From: Podocnemis expansa
Lineage: Eukaryota; Chordata; Testudines; Podocnemididae
Reading direction: 5' to 3'
Length of the DNA: 64,000 bases
Assembly: GCA_007922195.1 (NCBI GenBank)
Contig: ML681992.1
Location: forward strand, 41,751,221-41,815,220
Shown: piece by piece, positions 1-11,322 of the stretch
How the letters are laid out: every line of letters starts with the position of its first letter
Position numbering within the stretch: position 1 is the first letter of the stretch
Position numbers and translations under genes: made by a program
Notes under the pieces: generated by a model
Database searches by the model: none
Told to the model about the DNA's origin: nothing
Seen by the model: only the letters and a program-made list of their open reading frames with translations

Positions 1-2690
1 TGTAAAGACAATTTGGCTTGTTTTGGCATTTTTAAATATGTATATCTGTTCCTGCTTCTACCTTTACCCAAGAACCCTGTTTGTTTTACTTCCTATGAGT
101 AGCCACTAAAAAATCAGTGAGTACAGTCATTTTTTAGCACAAATGACATGTAGGGCCAAATTTTCCATCAGTGGGCTTCTATCATATAACTAAGCAGAAT
201 TTGTGTAGATGGTACATCAAAGGGGATTGTTCAGGAGATGATAGCATCACAAAGAGAAACTAAGGAATAAAGAGCAGGAACAGATGAATTTTAAATGAAG
301 TTACAGTTTTCAGAAAGAGGAGCCTACAATCAAAATATGTTCTCTGTAGCCTGACTAAACTGAATGTTGTAAGACCTTTTCCATGAGGTGTCAACAGGTC
401 TAATGTTAAAAGGGAAGGTCAGATTATAATGATACAGCTAAGATTTGTTTTTTTTTCCTTTTCCCATAAGCAGATAACAAGAGTTTTAAAAAGGTATGAA
501 AAGAAAGAACATTCTGTAACCTTTTATTTTATCTTTAATTTTACACTAACAAAAACTGAGGAAATGCAGCCTGCTGCCTCCTCTTAGATCAAAAGGCTGT
601 GCTGTGTGTATGAAGTTCCCAGAAAATGGTATCAGCTGCAGCCACATACAGACAGGTGGACAGATGCTCCCAAGAGAAAGGAGCGAGTGAGAGACACACC
701 ATTCTTTTTACACTGCATAGGAAATTAACTCTCAGGAGAGCTGTACTTTGGAATGAAAATAGTGGCTACTCTTCAGTTTAAAATCAAACTTTACTGACAA
801 CATTGTTAATAGCCCTTCCAGTCAGATTACAATTATAGTGCTTCAAAGTGCCTTAATGAGGAAAAATCCTGTGTATGGACATTGCAGAGTCATAGTGCCC
901 CAAAGGGAGCCCTGACAGAATTGTGCCATGTATTTCCCCAGTACACAAGAACTGTGTCAGCTGCACAGAAATCCAGAAGACAGCAGTATGTGCTCCCCTC
1001 TGAGGATGGCTAGCAGTAAAAAAGAGGGGGGGCTCTAAACCCATCCCCCAGATTGGGCTTGACTGCTTCTTAAATCATATCAGTTTTTAGTGTTTAGGGC
1101 TAGAAGAGCACAGAGACCAAAGTCACTACATCAAGCTATAGACAAAGGTAGATTAAATCAATGAGATGCTGTATTTAAAATGTCTATAATGTTCTAGAGT
1201 AAATTGAATACCAGGAAGATTGAATAATATCATCCTAGTTCTTTACTTCCAGCATATTTTTCTAAGATTCCAAACTGGATTGTGGAGTCAATGTCAGTGG
1301 CTCAGTAGGATTCAATTTTTAAAAGACTGGACCTTTAATTCTTGCAATCCTTAAATCCTGAAATGGATAGTGAGATCCTGGCACTTTTTAAAATAGAGGC
1401 ATACTATATGTTCTATGTCCAAAAGATTTATTCTGTGCCCTCATTCACAACTAGCCATATGAAAGAATTATTTAAAATGCCACCCTGTTATATGGAAGCC
1501 CCGGTCATCTCATATAACTTCCAACGTTATCATCTTACATAAAACCTATCATTATGCCATTCTGCAGCAGCAATAGGTAGATGACTAGGAATTAGTTTAG
1601 ATGTTTTTAGCAAGCCATACAAAAAACAGGAGAATAATCACAACATGAATTTCAGTAGGGTCTCCTACATCATAGTCACTGATGCCTAAAAATTAAGTTA
1701 AGAACCTTTGATGTATGACCAGCTTTTCAGTCCCATTCAAAACAGAAATAATTAACAGTTGAAAAGAAAACAATGTGCTGTTCTAGAACAGTAAAACTGA
1801 AAAACACACCAATCCCATGAAAATATGGAGAACCAGACTATTGACATCAGTGGAGTTAAACTAGCAAAACATTTGTTCCCAGATCTTAAATACGAACTAC
1901 AGAGATCTATTCAAAATTCTGAATACTTAGTGAATTCAATTGCATGTTAATTTTTTAGCTGGCTTGGTCATCACTTTATCTGTATTTAATCACTTCTAAT
2001 ATTATTTATAATTTTATTAGAGGGGTATATAGAGTCAGGGAGTATATTAACACATAGGAAAAAGGCAGCCCCAGCCTGGAAGAGCTGATGTTCTCAGGTC
2101 ACAATCCCTGCAAACATTTAATTATAAAAATTTAGCTTTAAACAGCTGAGCAGTCCAACAGAAGTCAGTGAACTGGTTGCATGCTAAAAGTTAAGCAGAT
2201 GCAAGAGTGTATATAGGACTGGGGATTTGGTTAATGATAAGAGTCACCAGAAAAATAAACTGGTTGAACAAACTGGGTGAGGTGGAGGGAAGGAAGAACA
2301 TATTTTCTTCCATAGATCTGCAGGGCACACTACAATGATTATCTTTCTAAAAGATATGTTAAAGCTCAACCAAAAGTGATGAACTCAAAGCAGAAGTTAC
2401 CTGGTGAGTCTCTCTAACCAGTGTTATGCCACAGGTGAAATTAGATTATCATAATAGCCTCTGCTGGCCTTAAAACCTATGAATCAATAATCTGTCACTG
2501 AACTCTGTTTGATTTCAATCAGGTAATATGTTAATACCTCTTTGTTAGGGTGCTTTTCCAGTTAAGAGTCCATTTCCTTTTGGTGCTTAATAGACCCAGC
2601 CAGAAAAGAACTCCACTGATTCAAAATTTATTTCCTTTCTGATAAGGAACAAAAATGATACCTTTCTAAAACACAAAGCTAGACATTCCA
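1..2690. other. No gene recognised; AT-rich non-coding
   Basis: I see no exon, RNA gene or clear repeat on either strand. All open frames are short and interrupted. A stretch near 2,065-2,110 faintly resembles the body of the MIR-like SINE at 21,430, but it is too short to call. Confidence 0.6.
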
Positions 2691-2696
2691 GTAGCT

Positions 2697-2850
2697 GAAC
2701 AATCAGGGCTCTCAAGTAGGGAGGTGAGCACCAAAAGTTCAAATCTTGACTGTGTCTGATTCAAAGAAGTGACCTGAACCTCACTCACCTGCATCTCCAG
2801 TGAGTGCCTTAACCACTGAGCTATAGAATCAATCTTCTGCTAGCTATTAA
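2697..2850. repeat. Head-to-head tRNA-like SINE palindrome
   Basis: The right half, read on the minus strand, has a tRNA A-box-like string (tagctcagtggttaaggcac) near 2,805-2,825. The left half, read on the plus strand, has a B-box-like string (agttcaaatctt) near 2,738. The halves face each other as an inverted pair. The same arrangement recurs at 22,865, which suggests a family and not chance. It is tRNA-derived by motif, not a working tRNA: no intact cloverleaf can be drawn. Confidence 0.5.
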
Positions 2851-2859
2851 TTATTTTTA

Positions 2860-4030
2860 CAAAGTGGGATGGCTCTTACAGGAGAGAGAGAACTGATTCT
2901 ACATCCTAGTGGATGGGGCCAGAAACTCGAGCCTGAGTCTCCCTCACTGTCTACATTTCTGGGCTACTGCCTCTTCCACGTGATAAAGGGGCTCAGTCTC
3001 CCATTCTCAAAATGCCACCCTGGGTGTGACAAAACTTACCAATGAAATCTGAAATGTTTTCATTTTGACAAATTGTCATCCTCTGATGAAAAACATAGTC
3101 AAAATATTCCTAACCAGATCTAGCACTCAGTGTTGTCTGTTGCCATTGACGTCTTCTCTGAGAGATGTTAGCCAATAGCACCTCATAGGTATGGAGCCCT
3201 GAATGTACAAGCTTACTTGAGAGTGCTCTTTGCTGTAATAAGAGCTTCTAATGTGAACGTCTGGCATTTCACAGCTGGACAATATAGCACTTTAATGTAG
3301 TAAGATATGATGTTGCAACAAGACAGACACCAATGCAAATAAACACTAATTCATTTGCTAATGATCAACATCAACCATAAGACCGGCTGCCAGTGGTTTC
3401 CTGTCCTTTCATCAAAAGAGAGATGGAGCCTATTTAAATGTTTTAATTGTTGAGAGAGAAATGGATTTGCTTTTATCCAATCAATATTACTTTGACCAAG
3501 AATCAATTAAACTGACAAGGCTTCTACTATTGAAGTAAGTAGGGGTTTAATTAAATTCCATTCCATAGTCTATGTAGGGTATGGAAAGAGAAGGGGCATG
3601 TAAGGGCCACCCTGTTTAGTGTGCAGCTTAGTAAGTTGGTTAGGAACAAGTCATAAATTAAAACAATGGTGCATTAACATTTTACTTTAAATCATACAGT
3701 ATGTCAAAGGAAAACCGCAGCTATATACTGATGCATTGTACTACTGACCATTTATTTTTAAAATGCATACACAATGCAGAGCTTTGCATGGTCTTACAGT
3801 ACAAGAATAAAAAGTATAAAGGAGTTCCTTCTTCCATTTCCTTAGAAACTGTAATTATTACTAAACACTATCTCTGCACATTTACTCTGTAAGATCACTG
3901 TCTACAAAATGAACTATCCTAGGATAATAGTGGATTCCTTTTAATTGGTGAAATACTTTTCCTGTGCCCCCATGTACCAGTAGCACAGCTCAATACTCCT
4001 TCTCAAGCCATTAAATCATTTGCAATCAAC
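2860..4030. other. No gene recognised
   Basis: Unique-looking AT-rich sequence with no recognisable coding region or repeat. Confidence 0.55.
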
Positions 4031-4044
4031 ATTTTCAGAAAGTT

Positions 4045-4268
4045 CCAAAGGGGCAGCCATATTAGTCTAGTTCAGTAAAACAAACAAGGAGGCTTGTGGC
4101 ACTTAAAGACTAACAAATATATTTATTGCATGAGCTTTTGTGGGAGAAAATCCCACTTCATCGGATGCTTTGAAGATGGGGTGTCTGACGAAGTGGGATT
4201 TTCTCCCGCAAAAGCGCATGCAATAAATATATTTTTTAGTCTTTAAGTGCCATGGGATTTCTTGTTTA
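4045..4268. repeat. PLE terminal fragment arranged as a snapback
   Basis: The left arm (about 4,081-4,164) and right arm (about 4,185-4,268) are inverted copies of the same 84-bp sequence with a loop of about 20 bases. Each arm holds the landmarks of the PLE end: cccacttcatc or its complement, the string around agcttttgtgggaga, then ttagtctttaagtgcca. An extra leader (ttccaaaggggcagccat) lies before the left arm and recurs at 25,897 and 57,227. Penelope-like elements are known to carry inverted or partial copies of their ends, so this is most simply a non-coding PLE remnant. Confidence 0.65.
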
Positions 4269-4279
4269 TTTTCAGAAAG

Positions 4280-4283
4280 GGAT

Positions 4284-4331
<48 letters not shown>

Positions 4332-4344
4332 TCNNNNNNNNNNT

Positions 4345-4388
<44 letters not shown>

Positions 4389-4390
4389 TC
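4280..4390. repeat. (TTTC)n microsatellite with assembly gap
   Basis: Uninterrupted ttct tetranucleotide repeats run on both sides of a 10-N run at 4,334-4,343. The true length is unknown because the gap lies inside the array. It abuts the snapback above. Confidence 0.95.
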
Positions 4391-5040
4391 AGTCTAAAGC
4401 AAGGGAATGAAGTGAAGTGTGTCTACAGGGGAGAGAGGATTAGCTGAAATCCTAACACATTTCTGAAAAATATTACATGAAATCAAGCAGCAATTTGCTG
4501 GCAACTTTAGCAAAATAAAAGCTCTTCAAACAAGATATCTAGAATGTAAGACCTTTCTACAAGCTGCAACACCTCTGATCATTTAACCCAAAGCTTCCAT
4601 CACTCCAGACTCCTGACATAATGCCTATTCCAGTTTTATTTTCCTCAGGCTACTTTGCTCATTGAGGCAAGTAATTAGAGTACCAAATAATAGGGCCAGA
4701 GTTCCACATTAACTTTCAATATTATCATCCCATTGCCAGTGGCTAAAACAATGATAGCAATGGTAAATCTATATCCTTCCTTGCTAAACATCTATAAAAG
4801 TAAATGATTCAGTAAAAATTATCTTCAGCTTCTTTGTTCTGAAATTTGTCCCATTTATGCAATCCGTATACACTTCTAAGCGGCTTACAAGTTCCCTGGT
4901 TACATCCTTTCTCCTAATTGCTCAATGTTTCATTTCACCCACAGCTTTTTGTCTTCAACTTACTTAGTGGTGGCCTGATGCCAATGCTTTCATTTGATGT
5001 TAAGAGTTGATGAAGAGTCCCCAAAGATTGCCTGTTTACT
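4391..5040. other. No gene recognised
   Basis: AT-rich unique sequence between the microsatellite and the next PLE fragment; nothing supported. Confidence 0.55.
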
Positions 5041-5044
5041 TTAA

Positions 5045-5405
5045 AAGGGATAGCAGTGTTAGTCTAGTCCAGTAAAAAAACAACAAGGAGTTGTGCGGCA
5101 CTTTATACTGGTTTTAGAGGGTAGCCGTGGTAGTCTGTTTTCAGCAAACAATGAGGAGTTAGAGACTAAAAAATTTGGGGGGGGGCATAAGTTTTTGTGA
5201 GCTCAAACACACTTCATCAGATGCATGAAGTAGAGATTTCAGTTTCTTGGGTGTATGTATAGGTACATGCAAGGGTGTTACAATTTATGTTTCATTAGCA
5301 CTTGCCCTCCTCATAAATTGTAATTCACCTTTGCATGTGTATATATGCATAACAAACTGAAGTTTGCACTTCATGCATCTGACAAAGTGGGTTCTGTAGG
5401 AAAAT
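5045..5405. repeat. Nested and inverted PLE end fragments
   Basis: A first terminal piece (5,045-5,107, ending in gtgcggcacttta) stops abruptly where a second starts with gagggtagccgtggtagtctg. The second runs as a minus-strand 3' end (5,115-5,290, including acttcatcagatgcatgaag) and then turns into a plus-strand 3' end (5,305-5,400, including ctcataaattgtaattcacc and catctgacaaagtggg). The two are tail to tail. The same 3'-end landmarks close the long PLE at 9,390-9,530. Confidence 0.6.
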
Positions 5406-5409
5406 AAGT

Positions 5410-5985
5410 AAAATAAAAATCAATTTTGGGGAATGGGCCAGATCTGAGTTACAGCATATGTCTTGGGGCTGCGTTTGTGCAAGCAGTGTATGTCTTTAAC
5501 CTTGAATACATAACGTAAGGTTTTGGCTTAGCATATTATTTTTCCTTGTTCCCTGGCCATCTGGACAAAGTATGCACTTAATAATAAGATATTCTTTGTT
5601 CCCTTCTCATCCTTGACACCATATTTTTGTTTATCATCCTTTCTTTCTTGTTCCCCTTGATACCATGTTTCTCTAAGAACTATTAATTCAGCAGTTTAGT
5701 TAGAATTAATGAGCTAGAAAGTAGAATGCCTCTGCAAGAAAGATAAAATCGGTAAACAATAAACAGAGGTAGGGATAATTATATGTATTATATGCTTATT
5801 AATATTCATTGTTTAGGTACTAATGTAACCAAATAAAGGTCTCTGGGGCAGTGTCAATCATGTGTGCATTACCATATTGTTTTGGATAGAAGTTGTAAGA
5901 CCCTCGCTCCTCACTCACTCAAGATGTCAGGAGGAACAAGCAGGAAAGTAGCACCATTTGACCCAATCCGCCTTCGGGACAACCT
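5410..5985. other. No gene recognised; upstream flank of long PLE
   Basis: No coding signal. A perfect 9-bp inverted repeat (caacctgtt / aacaggttg) sits at about 5,979-6,009 at the edge of the PLE terminal sequence. Confidence 0.4.
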
Positions 5986-6549
5986 GTTTGTTTTTTCTTC
6001 CAACAGGTTGCAGCCAACAAAAGCTTATGATCCCCCAATTTTTTGTTAGTTTCTAAGGTGCCAGAGGACTTTTTGTCATTTGTTGAAAATAGACTAACAT
6101 TGCTATCCCTCTGAAAGCTGGCAGCAGGTAAGGGACTCAGTTTAGCCATATGAAATGGAAATCTACCAACTTCATAACAAAAAAAAAAACTTGCACACAT
6201 ACAGACAGATATCATCTTCCTCTCCAAGTGCAAATAAATGGACATCATACCAAATGGACTGAAAGTGAAAAATCCGTTAGCATCAACATGCTATATTGAC
6301 TACAGTGAGAGACTGGATCACACACACTCGCATAAAAATATAAACAAACAAACAAAAAAACAAAAACAAAAACATGACCACCATCCTGCACAGCAAACAG
6401 GAGCAGATCAAGAATGAGTTCCCAGTACTGGAAACACTCACAAAAAAATAAACTGCCATATAACCTGCCGCATGGCTGATCTTTACAAAGACAAGATAGG
6501 CCATTTACAATGCACACTTTGCTTCTCTACAGAAGAAAATGGACATAAA

Positions 6550-6830
6550 CTATCTAAACTCCTACGTGCCACTAGGAACCACAACAGTGATACCCTTTAC
6601 TCACCCCAGAATATTGTAAATCTATCCAGCTATACACTAAAGCCAATGAAAGAATCTGCCCTACCTAAGGAAATCTCTTTCTGCTCCTGCATCTCCACAT
6701 ACATGATACAGTTATAAGGTGACCTGGAAGTCTACCTTCTCTGCCTCCAGCTCAGGGAATATTTACACCACACTACTGAACATCATGCTAACCCACAGAT
6801 AACTTCCTACCAATGCTACAAGAATTAAAA
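6550..6830 (+). pseudogene. PLE N-terminal coding remnant
   Basis: The frame opening around 6,472 reads into a segment with NLSSYTLKPMKESALPKEISF and is followed, across stops, by phrases such as GDLEVYLL and TTEHHANP. In PLE proteins a conserved segment of this kind precedes the reverse transcriptase. It is fragmentary and is cut by the GC-rich insert at 6,873. It could not make a product. Confidence 0.6.
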
Positions 6831-6872
6831 TTCTGTAGGGACTCCTACTGATGGTCGTAACAACAGACTAGA

Positions 6873-7161
6873 AGGGGGTGGCAACCTTTGCTGGCCACCA
6901 TGCCAGCCCCACTCACCGCACTCTCAGCAGGTGCTGGGGTGGAGTCTAAAGGGGGCAGGGCCAGGGCTGGCTCCGCTTCTGTTGGTAGGTGGTATCCAGG
7001 TCCTGGCTCGGGCTGGGACCAGCTCCTGCCAGCAGCAGTGGCTTTCGGCGGGTCAACCCACCCTTCCCCCATCCAGGAGCCCTGCCCAGTAGGGAGCAGA
7101 GCCAGCAGGGGTTAGGAGACCCATGCTGCATCTTCTTTTTCCCTGCTGGCCATGCTCCCCT
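6873..7161. mobile_element. GC-rich hAT-like miniature element inside the PLE
   Basis: A 289-bp GC-rich block interrupts the PLE coding region. Its ends are weakly inverted (left agggggtggcaa; right end read backwards aggggagcatgg). The flanks give a diverged 8-bp duplication, agactaga at 6,865-6,872 and ggattaga at 7,162-7,169, and removing the block rejoins the PLE reading (cagactaga to cttttacacag). Composition differs sharply from both flanks. The hAT assignment rests on the 8-bp duplication; the terminal repeats are poor. Confidence 0.55.
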
Positions 7162-7164
7162 GGA

Positions 7165-8420
7165 TTAGACTTTTACACAGAGTTCTTCTGCCAATGTTCA
7201 CAGGCTGAAATTACAAACAAACAGCATCACTTGTTCCATAACCTCAGCTGTACAGAACTCAATGCCATCCACAGTCTCAAATGCAACTCTGACATAATCA
7301 AAGAGGCTAAGAAAGGAGATGTTTTAGTCATTATGAATAGGTCAGGCTATGAATGGGAGGCTGCTACACAACTCTCCAACACCACATTCTACAGACAACT
7401 ATCCTCTTGTCCCACTGAGGAAAATCAAAAGTAACTACACTGCCTAGTCAAGCAACAACCTGAAGCATAGGAACAACTCTATACAGACACAACCCTAGGG
7501 CCCCAACCAGAATTATTCTATCTTCTGCTCAAGATCCATAAACATGGGAATCCTGGATGCCTCATCATCTCAGGCATTGGCCCTCTTACAGCAGGACTGT
7601 CTAGCCATGTGGACCCTCAGTCCCTCTGCTACCAGCCCTCCTTGCTACCTTTGTGATACCACTGACTTCCTGAGAAAACTGCAATCAACTGCTGATTTTC
7701 CAGAAAATACCTTCCTGACTGTTATGGACATAGATACCATCTATACCACATTCCACAAAAAGATGGACTACAAGCCATCAGAAACAGTACACCCAATGTT
7801 GTCATGGCACACCTGGTAGGTGAATTTTGTGACCTGGTCCTTACCCATAACTATTTCACATTTGGAGCAGATTTATACCTTCAAGTCAATGGCACTGCTA
7901 TGTGTACCCATATGGCCCCACAATATGCGAACATTTTTATGGCTGACTTAGAGCAATGCTTCCTCACCTTTCACCCCCCCAGTGCCCCTGCTGCACCTAC
8001 ACTATGTTGATGACATTTTCATCATCTGAACACACAGGAAGAAGTCCCTTGAGAATTCCACCAGGATTTCAACTGTTTCTACCCCACCATCAACTTTAGC
8101 TTGGATCAGTCCACACAAGAAGTCCACTTACTGGACACTACAGTGCAAATGAATGATAACCACATAAACACCATCCTATACTGTAAACCTACTGACCAAT
8201 ATGTATAAATACACGCCTCCATCTTCCATCCTGGACATATCACATGATCCATTGTCTACAGCCAAGCCCTTAAGATACAACTGCATTTGCTCCAATCCCC
8301 TAAAGAGAGACAGACCTGTAAAGGATCTCTATCAGGCATTCCTAAAACTACAGTACACCCCTAGTTAAGTGAAGAAACAGACTGACAGAGCCAGACAAGT
8401 ACCCAGCAGTTACCTACTAC
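7165..8420 (+). pseudogene. PLE reverse transcriptase, multiply broken
   Basis: Recognisable pieces in order: LDFYTEFFCQCSQAEI (about 7,165), KKGDVLVIMNRSGYEWEA (about 7,309), LLKIHKHGNPGC (about 7,524), motif A MDIDTIYT (7,724), LTHNYFTFGADLYLQVNGTA (about 7,843), motif B, YVDDIF (8,003-8,020), then STQEVHLLDTTVQMND and the phrase IHASIFHPGHIT downstream. A canonical PLE RT has all of these in one frame. Here several frame changes and stops separate them. The RT core order without an AP endonuclease upstream separates it from CR1. Confidence 0.8.
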
Positions 8421-8639
8421 AGGATAGGCCTGAGAAGGAAAACAACAGAACACCATTGACCATCACCTACAGCCCCATCTAAGACTTCTCCAACACACAG
8501 ATCTTGCATGGCAGACCTCTCCTTACGGCTAGCCCTTCAACTAGAAAGAAATGCTCACTAGCAACTAAACACCATAGAGCAAGAATACTAAGCTAGCTAC
8601 TTATCCGTGCAACAAACCCCATTGCCAACTCTGTCCACA

Positions 8640-9290
8640 TATCTATTCAAGTGACACCATCATAGATCCTGCCTGCATCAGCCACACCATCAAGTGCTCA
8701 TTCACCTGAACATCTACTAATGTGATAAAAGCCATTATATGCCAGCAATGACCCTCTGCCATGTACATTGATAAGACTGAACTCTCTGTTAAAAAGAATA
8801 AATGGACAAAAGTCAGACAGACACAGAATCATAGGGTTAGAAGGGACCTCATGAGGTCATCTAGTCCAACTCCCTGCCAAAAAAGTGGGACCACTCTCAC
8901 TAAATTATCCCAGCCAGCATTTTGTCTAACTGAACCTTAAATATCTCCAAAGATAGAGATTCCACCACTTCCCTAGGTAGCCTATTCCAATGCTTCACCA
9001 CCCACCTAGTAAGAAAGATTTTCCTAATATCCAATCTTGACTTCCCCATCTGCAACTTGAAACCATTGCTCCTTGTTCTGTCCTCTCAAGAATGCTAGCA
9101 TTCAAAACCCAGTAGGAAAGCACTTCAATCTCCCTGGACACTCTGTAACATATTTAAATGTTGCCATTCTTCAGCAAAAATCTTCAAAAACAGGCTTCAG
9201 TGTGAAACTGCAGAGTTGGAACTCATATGCAAAGTTGACACTATAAGACTAGGTCTGAAAAGAGACAGGGAATGGCTGTTTCACTACTAA
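8640..9290 (+). pseudogene. PLE GIY-YIG endonuclease remnant, split by CR1
   Basis: Before the insertion the frame includes PSAMYIDKTELSVKKNKW at about 8,752, corresponding to the Y-(I/V)-G-E-T region of PLE endonucleases; the expected glycine is replaced by Asp and the Glu-Thr order is disturbed. After the CR1 insert the frame resumes with VGKHFNLPGHSVTYLNVAIL at about 9,113, a typical PLE C-terminal segment. PLEs are the eukaryotic retroelements known to fuse an RT to a GIY-YIG nuclease. The copy is inactive. Confidence 0.7.
8822..9085 (-). mobile_element. CR1 LINE 3' end inserted in PLE
   Basis: On the plus strand it begins cagaatcatagggttagaag and continues with gacctcatgaggtcatctag, the reverse complement of the classic CR1 3' end with its attctatg-type terminus. 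It continues into the coding end of ORF2 (complement of 8,950-9,080). It is 5'-truncated, as most CR1 copies are. It separates the two halves of the PLE endonuclease. I could not fix a target duplication. Confidence 0.85.
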
Positions 9291-9535
9291 AATAATGTTC
9301 TCTCTTTTGGCAATTCATACCATCCCATCAACTGTTCTGAGTGGGCCATTTCTAAGCTGATTGAATTGATCTCAGTAACCCTCCTCATAAATTGTAACTC
9401 ACCTTTCCATGTGTAGATATATCTAATTAATTTCAGTTTCTGCCCCTTGCATCTGATGAAGTGGGCTCCAGCCACAAAAGCCCCAAACATTTTTTTGTTA
9501 ATCTCTGAAGTGTCACAGGACTTTTTATCTCACAT

Positions 9536-10900
9536 ATATATTTTTGATGTTTCATTTTATAGGGTTTTTTTAAAAATGTAACATCTGTTGGTGTCGATCT
9601 CCCTCACAATTGTCAATATAATAAAATAATCAATTGATTATAGCGGGTTGATTCTTTTTTTCCCGTGGAACAATTTTCCTATTAGAAAATACAGTTTCAT
9701 CAAAATTTTCTGGCAATGTGTTGACTGACAAGTAAAAAGTCTAAATGAATTGTCACATGGTAAAACATTTAGTTTGAACAATTTTTGTTTAATTTCATCT
9801 AAACTTTCGTATCAAGTATAGATATGAATATTATATTAGTTCTATATTTCATATATTATTTTTTATCTTTTAATTATATTACATTTTGACATCATCAAAA
9901 CAAAAAAGGTTTCCATGTAAAAAAAATCTGTAAGAAATTTTAAAATTTAAAGCTTTCATTCTGATCTGTAATCAAAACAAATTTTGGAATGTTAGAAATC
10001 CTCATTTTATGGAAAGTCTAGTTCCCAACTTATTCTAAATTATTACAATGGAAAAGTTACAAACATTGGGTCTAATTCTGCAAGTACTCATACACAAAAC
10101 TACTTCTTTATACAAGTGAGAATACTTTTATTGGTTCTAATACTCCAGTAATGGCACCACTACTGTACAAACCTATCGGTTTAAATGCTGTGTTAGACAC
10201 TCATTTTCAAAATGAAAGACACTTAGGAGTATATGTTTAGAAGCTAGAAAGATAAAATTTGTGTGCAGAGGTAAGACTCTATTCTCCTCTCCTATGCACC
10301 AAAATATATCGGGAGTAATCCTAATTGTGTAAAAATGGAGTTACACCAGTATGAGTGAAGGTAAATGGAGGCAAAAATCAGGCTTCTAGAGTTTAATGAA
10401 TTCTCTATCACACTATGTGGACTGATCAAAATGATTATTCTGGCTATGAAATACAGTTATATGTAATTCAGTGTCTATCTGGTTACTAACACAGACATAC
10501 AAATTGGAGTAAAGTGAGTGAAAGCAATACATACCAGGACCAGTTAATGAAGTCATTATGTATTTGGCAGCATATTGCCAAGAAAGCAGTAACAATAAAA
10601 TAATGTTTAGCTCTCAGTGATTTTAATATAAAAAATCTCAATGTGATTTACAAATATTAAAACTCTTAATATCACTCAGTGGCCTGTCCCCCATAGAGCA
10701 ACAGTAGGACGTATGTTGTCTACACCCTTCCAACAGAAGAGAATTAGAGTTGATACTAAGCCATGGTGATCTAAAGAGCTATAAATCCATAAAGAATTAA
10801 GAACCTCTCTGTGGAGTACCACTGAGCTAGTCACTCTCCAACTGCTGAATTGTATATTTGGCCATTGTCATAATAATGTCCTGGGTCTCTACGCACATGT
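9536..10900. other. AT-rich non-coding; ancient repeat traces
   Basis: No gene seen. 9,650-9,980 is very AT-rich with phrases such as tttcatcaaaattttc, like segments at 42,575 and 53,370. 10,065-10,140 (gggtctaattctgcaagtac) and 10,325-10,385 (tggagttacaccagtatgag) match short dispersed palindromic motifs found elsewhere in the window. Confidence 0.45.
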
Positions 10901-10907
10901 GCATTTA

Positions 10908-11167
10908 AAGTATGTCTAGATTGCAATTAGACATCCAGGGCTAGTCTGTGCCAGATCATTCAGTCACACAGGGCTCAAGCTTCATGCTGGTTAACTGCAG
11001 TGTCGATGTTTGGTTGCAGGCAGGAGGCTGAACTCTGGGGCCCTCCCCCTTCAGCCTGAGTCCAAACACCTCTATCTCAGTTAAACATCCAATAGCAAAA
11101 GCCCTGCAACCCCAAGCCAGTTGGCATGGGCCAGCCAAGAGTATTTAATTGTCATGTAGATGTACCC
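10908..11167. mobile_element. Palindromic miniature DNA transposon, Harbinger-like
   Basis: Left end aagtatgtctagattgcaat; right end, read backwards, gggtacatctacatgacaat. The inverted similarity continues inwards for about 45 bp (ggctagtctgtgcc against ggcatgggccagcc). Flanks are TTA (10,905-10,907) and TAA (11,168-11,170), consistent with the 3-bp TWA target of PIF/Harbinger elements. There is no coding capacity. Superfamily is inferred from the flank size only. Confidence 0.6.
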
Positions 11168-11322
11168 TAAGAGGCAGGGTTCCCCCCCCCCTTTTTGACA
11201 ACAATAGTGCTCTCCTACAGTCTGCATGGAGATCTGCTCCTCTATGCACCATACCTTCCAGACTCTTCCGTTTGGAGAAGGTGAAAGAGGGCAATTGGCA
11301 GAGTCAGCTACATCCACTACAG

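Larger units (their letters stand above)
6010..9535 (+). mobile_element. Decayed Neptune-type Penelope-like retroelement
   Basis: A long PLE copy. It starts with a terminal segment (6,015-6,112: aaagcttatg, gttagtttctaaggtgcca, tgctatccctctgaaa). An N-terminal coding remnant follows (about 6,190-6,830, with NLSSYTLKP). The reverse transcriptase is at 7,165-8,400: motif A as MDIDTIYT at 7,724, motif B as GTAMCTHMAPQYANIFMADL at 7,891, and the catalytic YVDD box at 8,003. A GIY-YIG-type C-terminus is split around 8,640-8,820 and 9,105-9,290, and the 3' end has catctgatgaagtgggc near 9,450. Stops and frame changes are frequent: motif B and YVDD are in different frames, so it is dead. It is interrupted at 6,873 and 8,822. 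Family assignment rests on motif order and recognised phrases, without alignment. Confidence 0.8.

Noticed and set aside
2800..2850. Functional tRNA gene
   Set aside because: A-box-like string only; the B box and cloverleaf pairing are not intact, and the pattern recurs in a repeat family.
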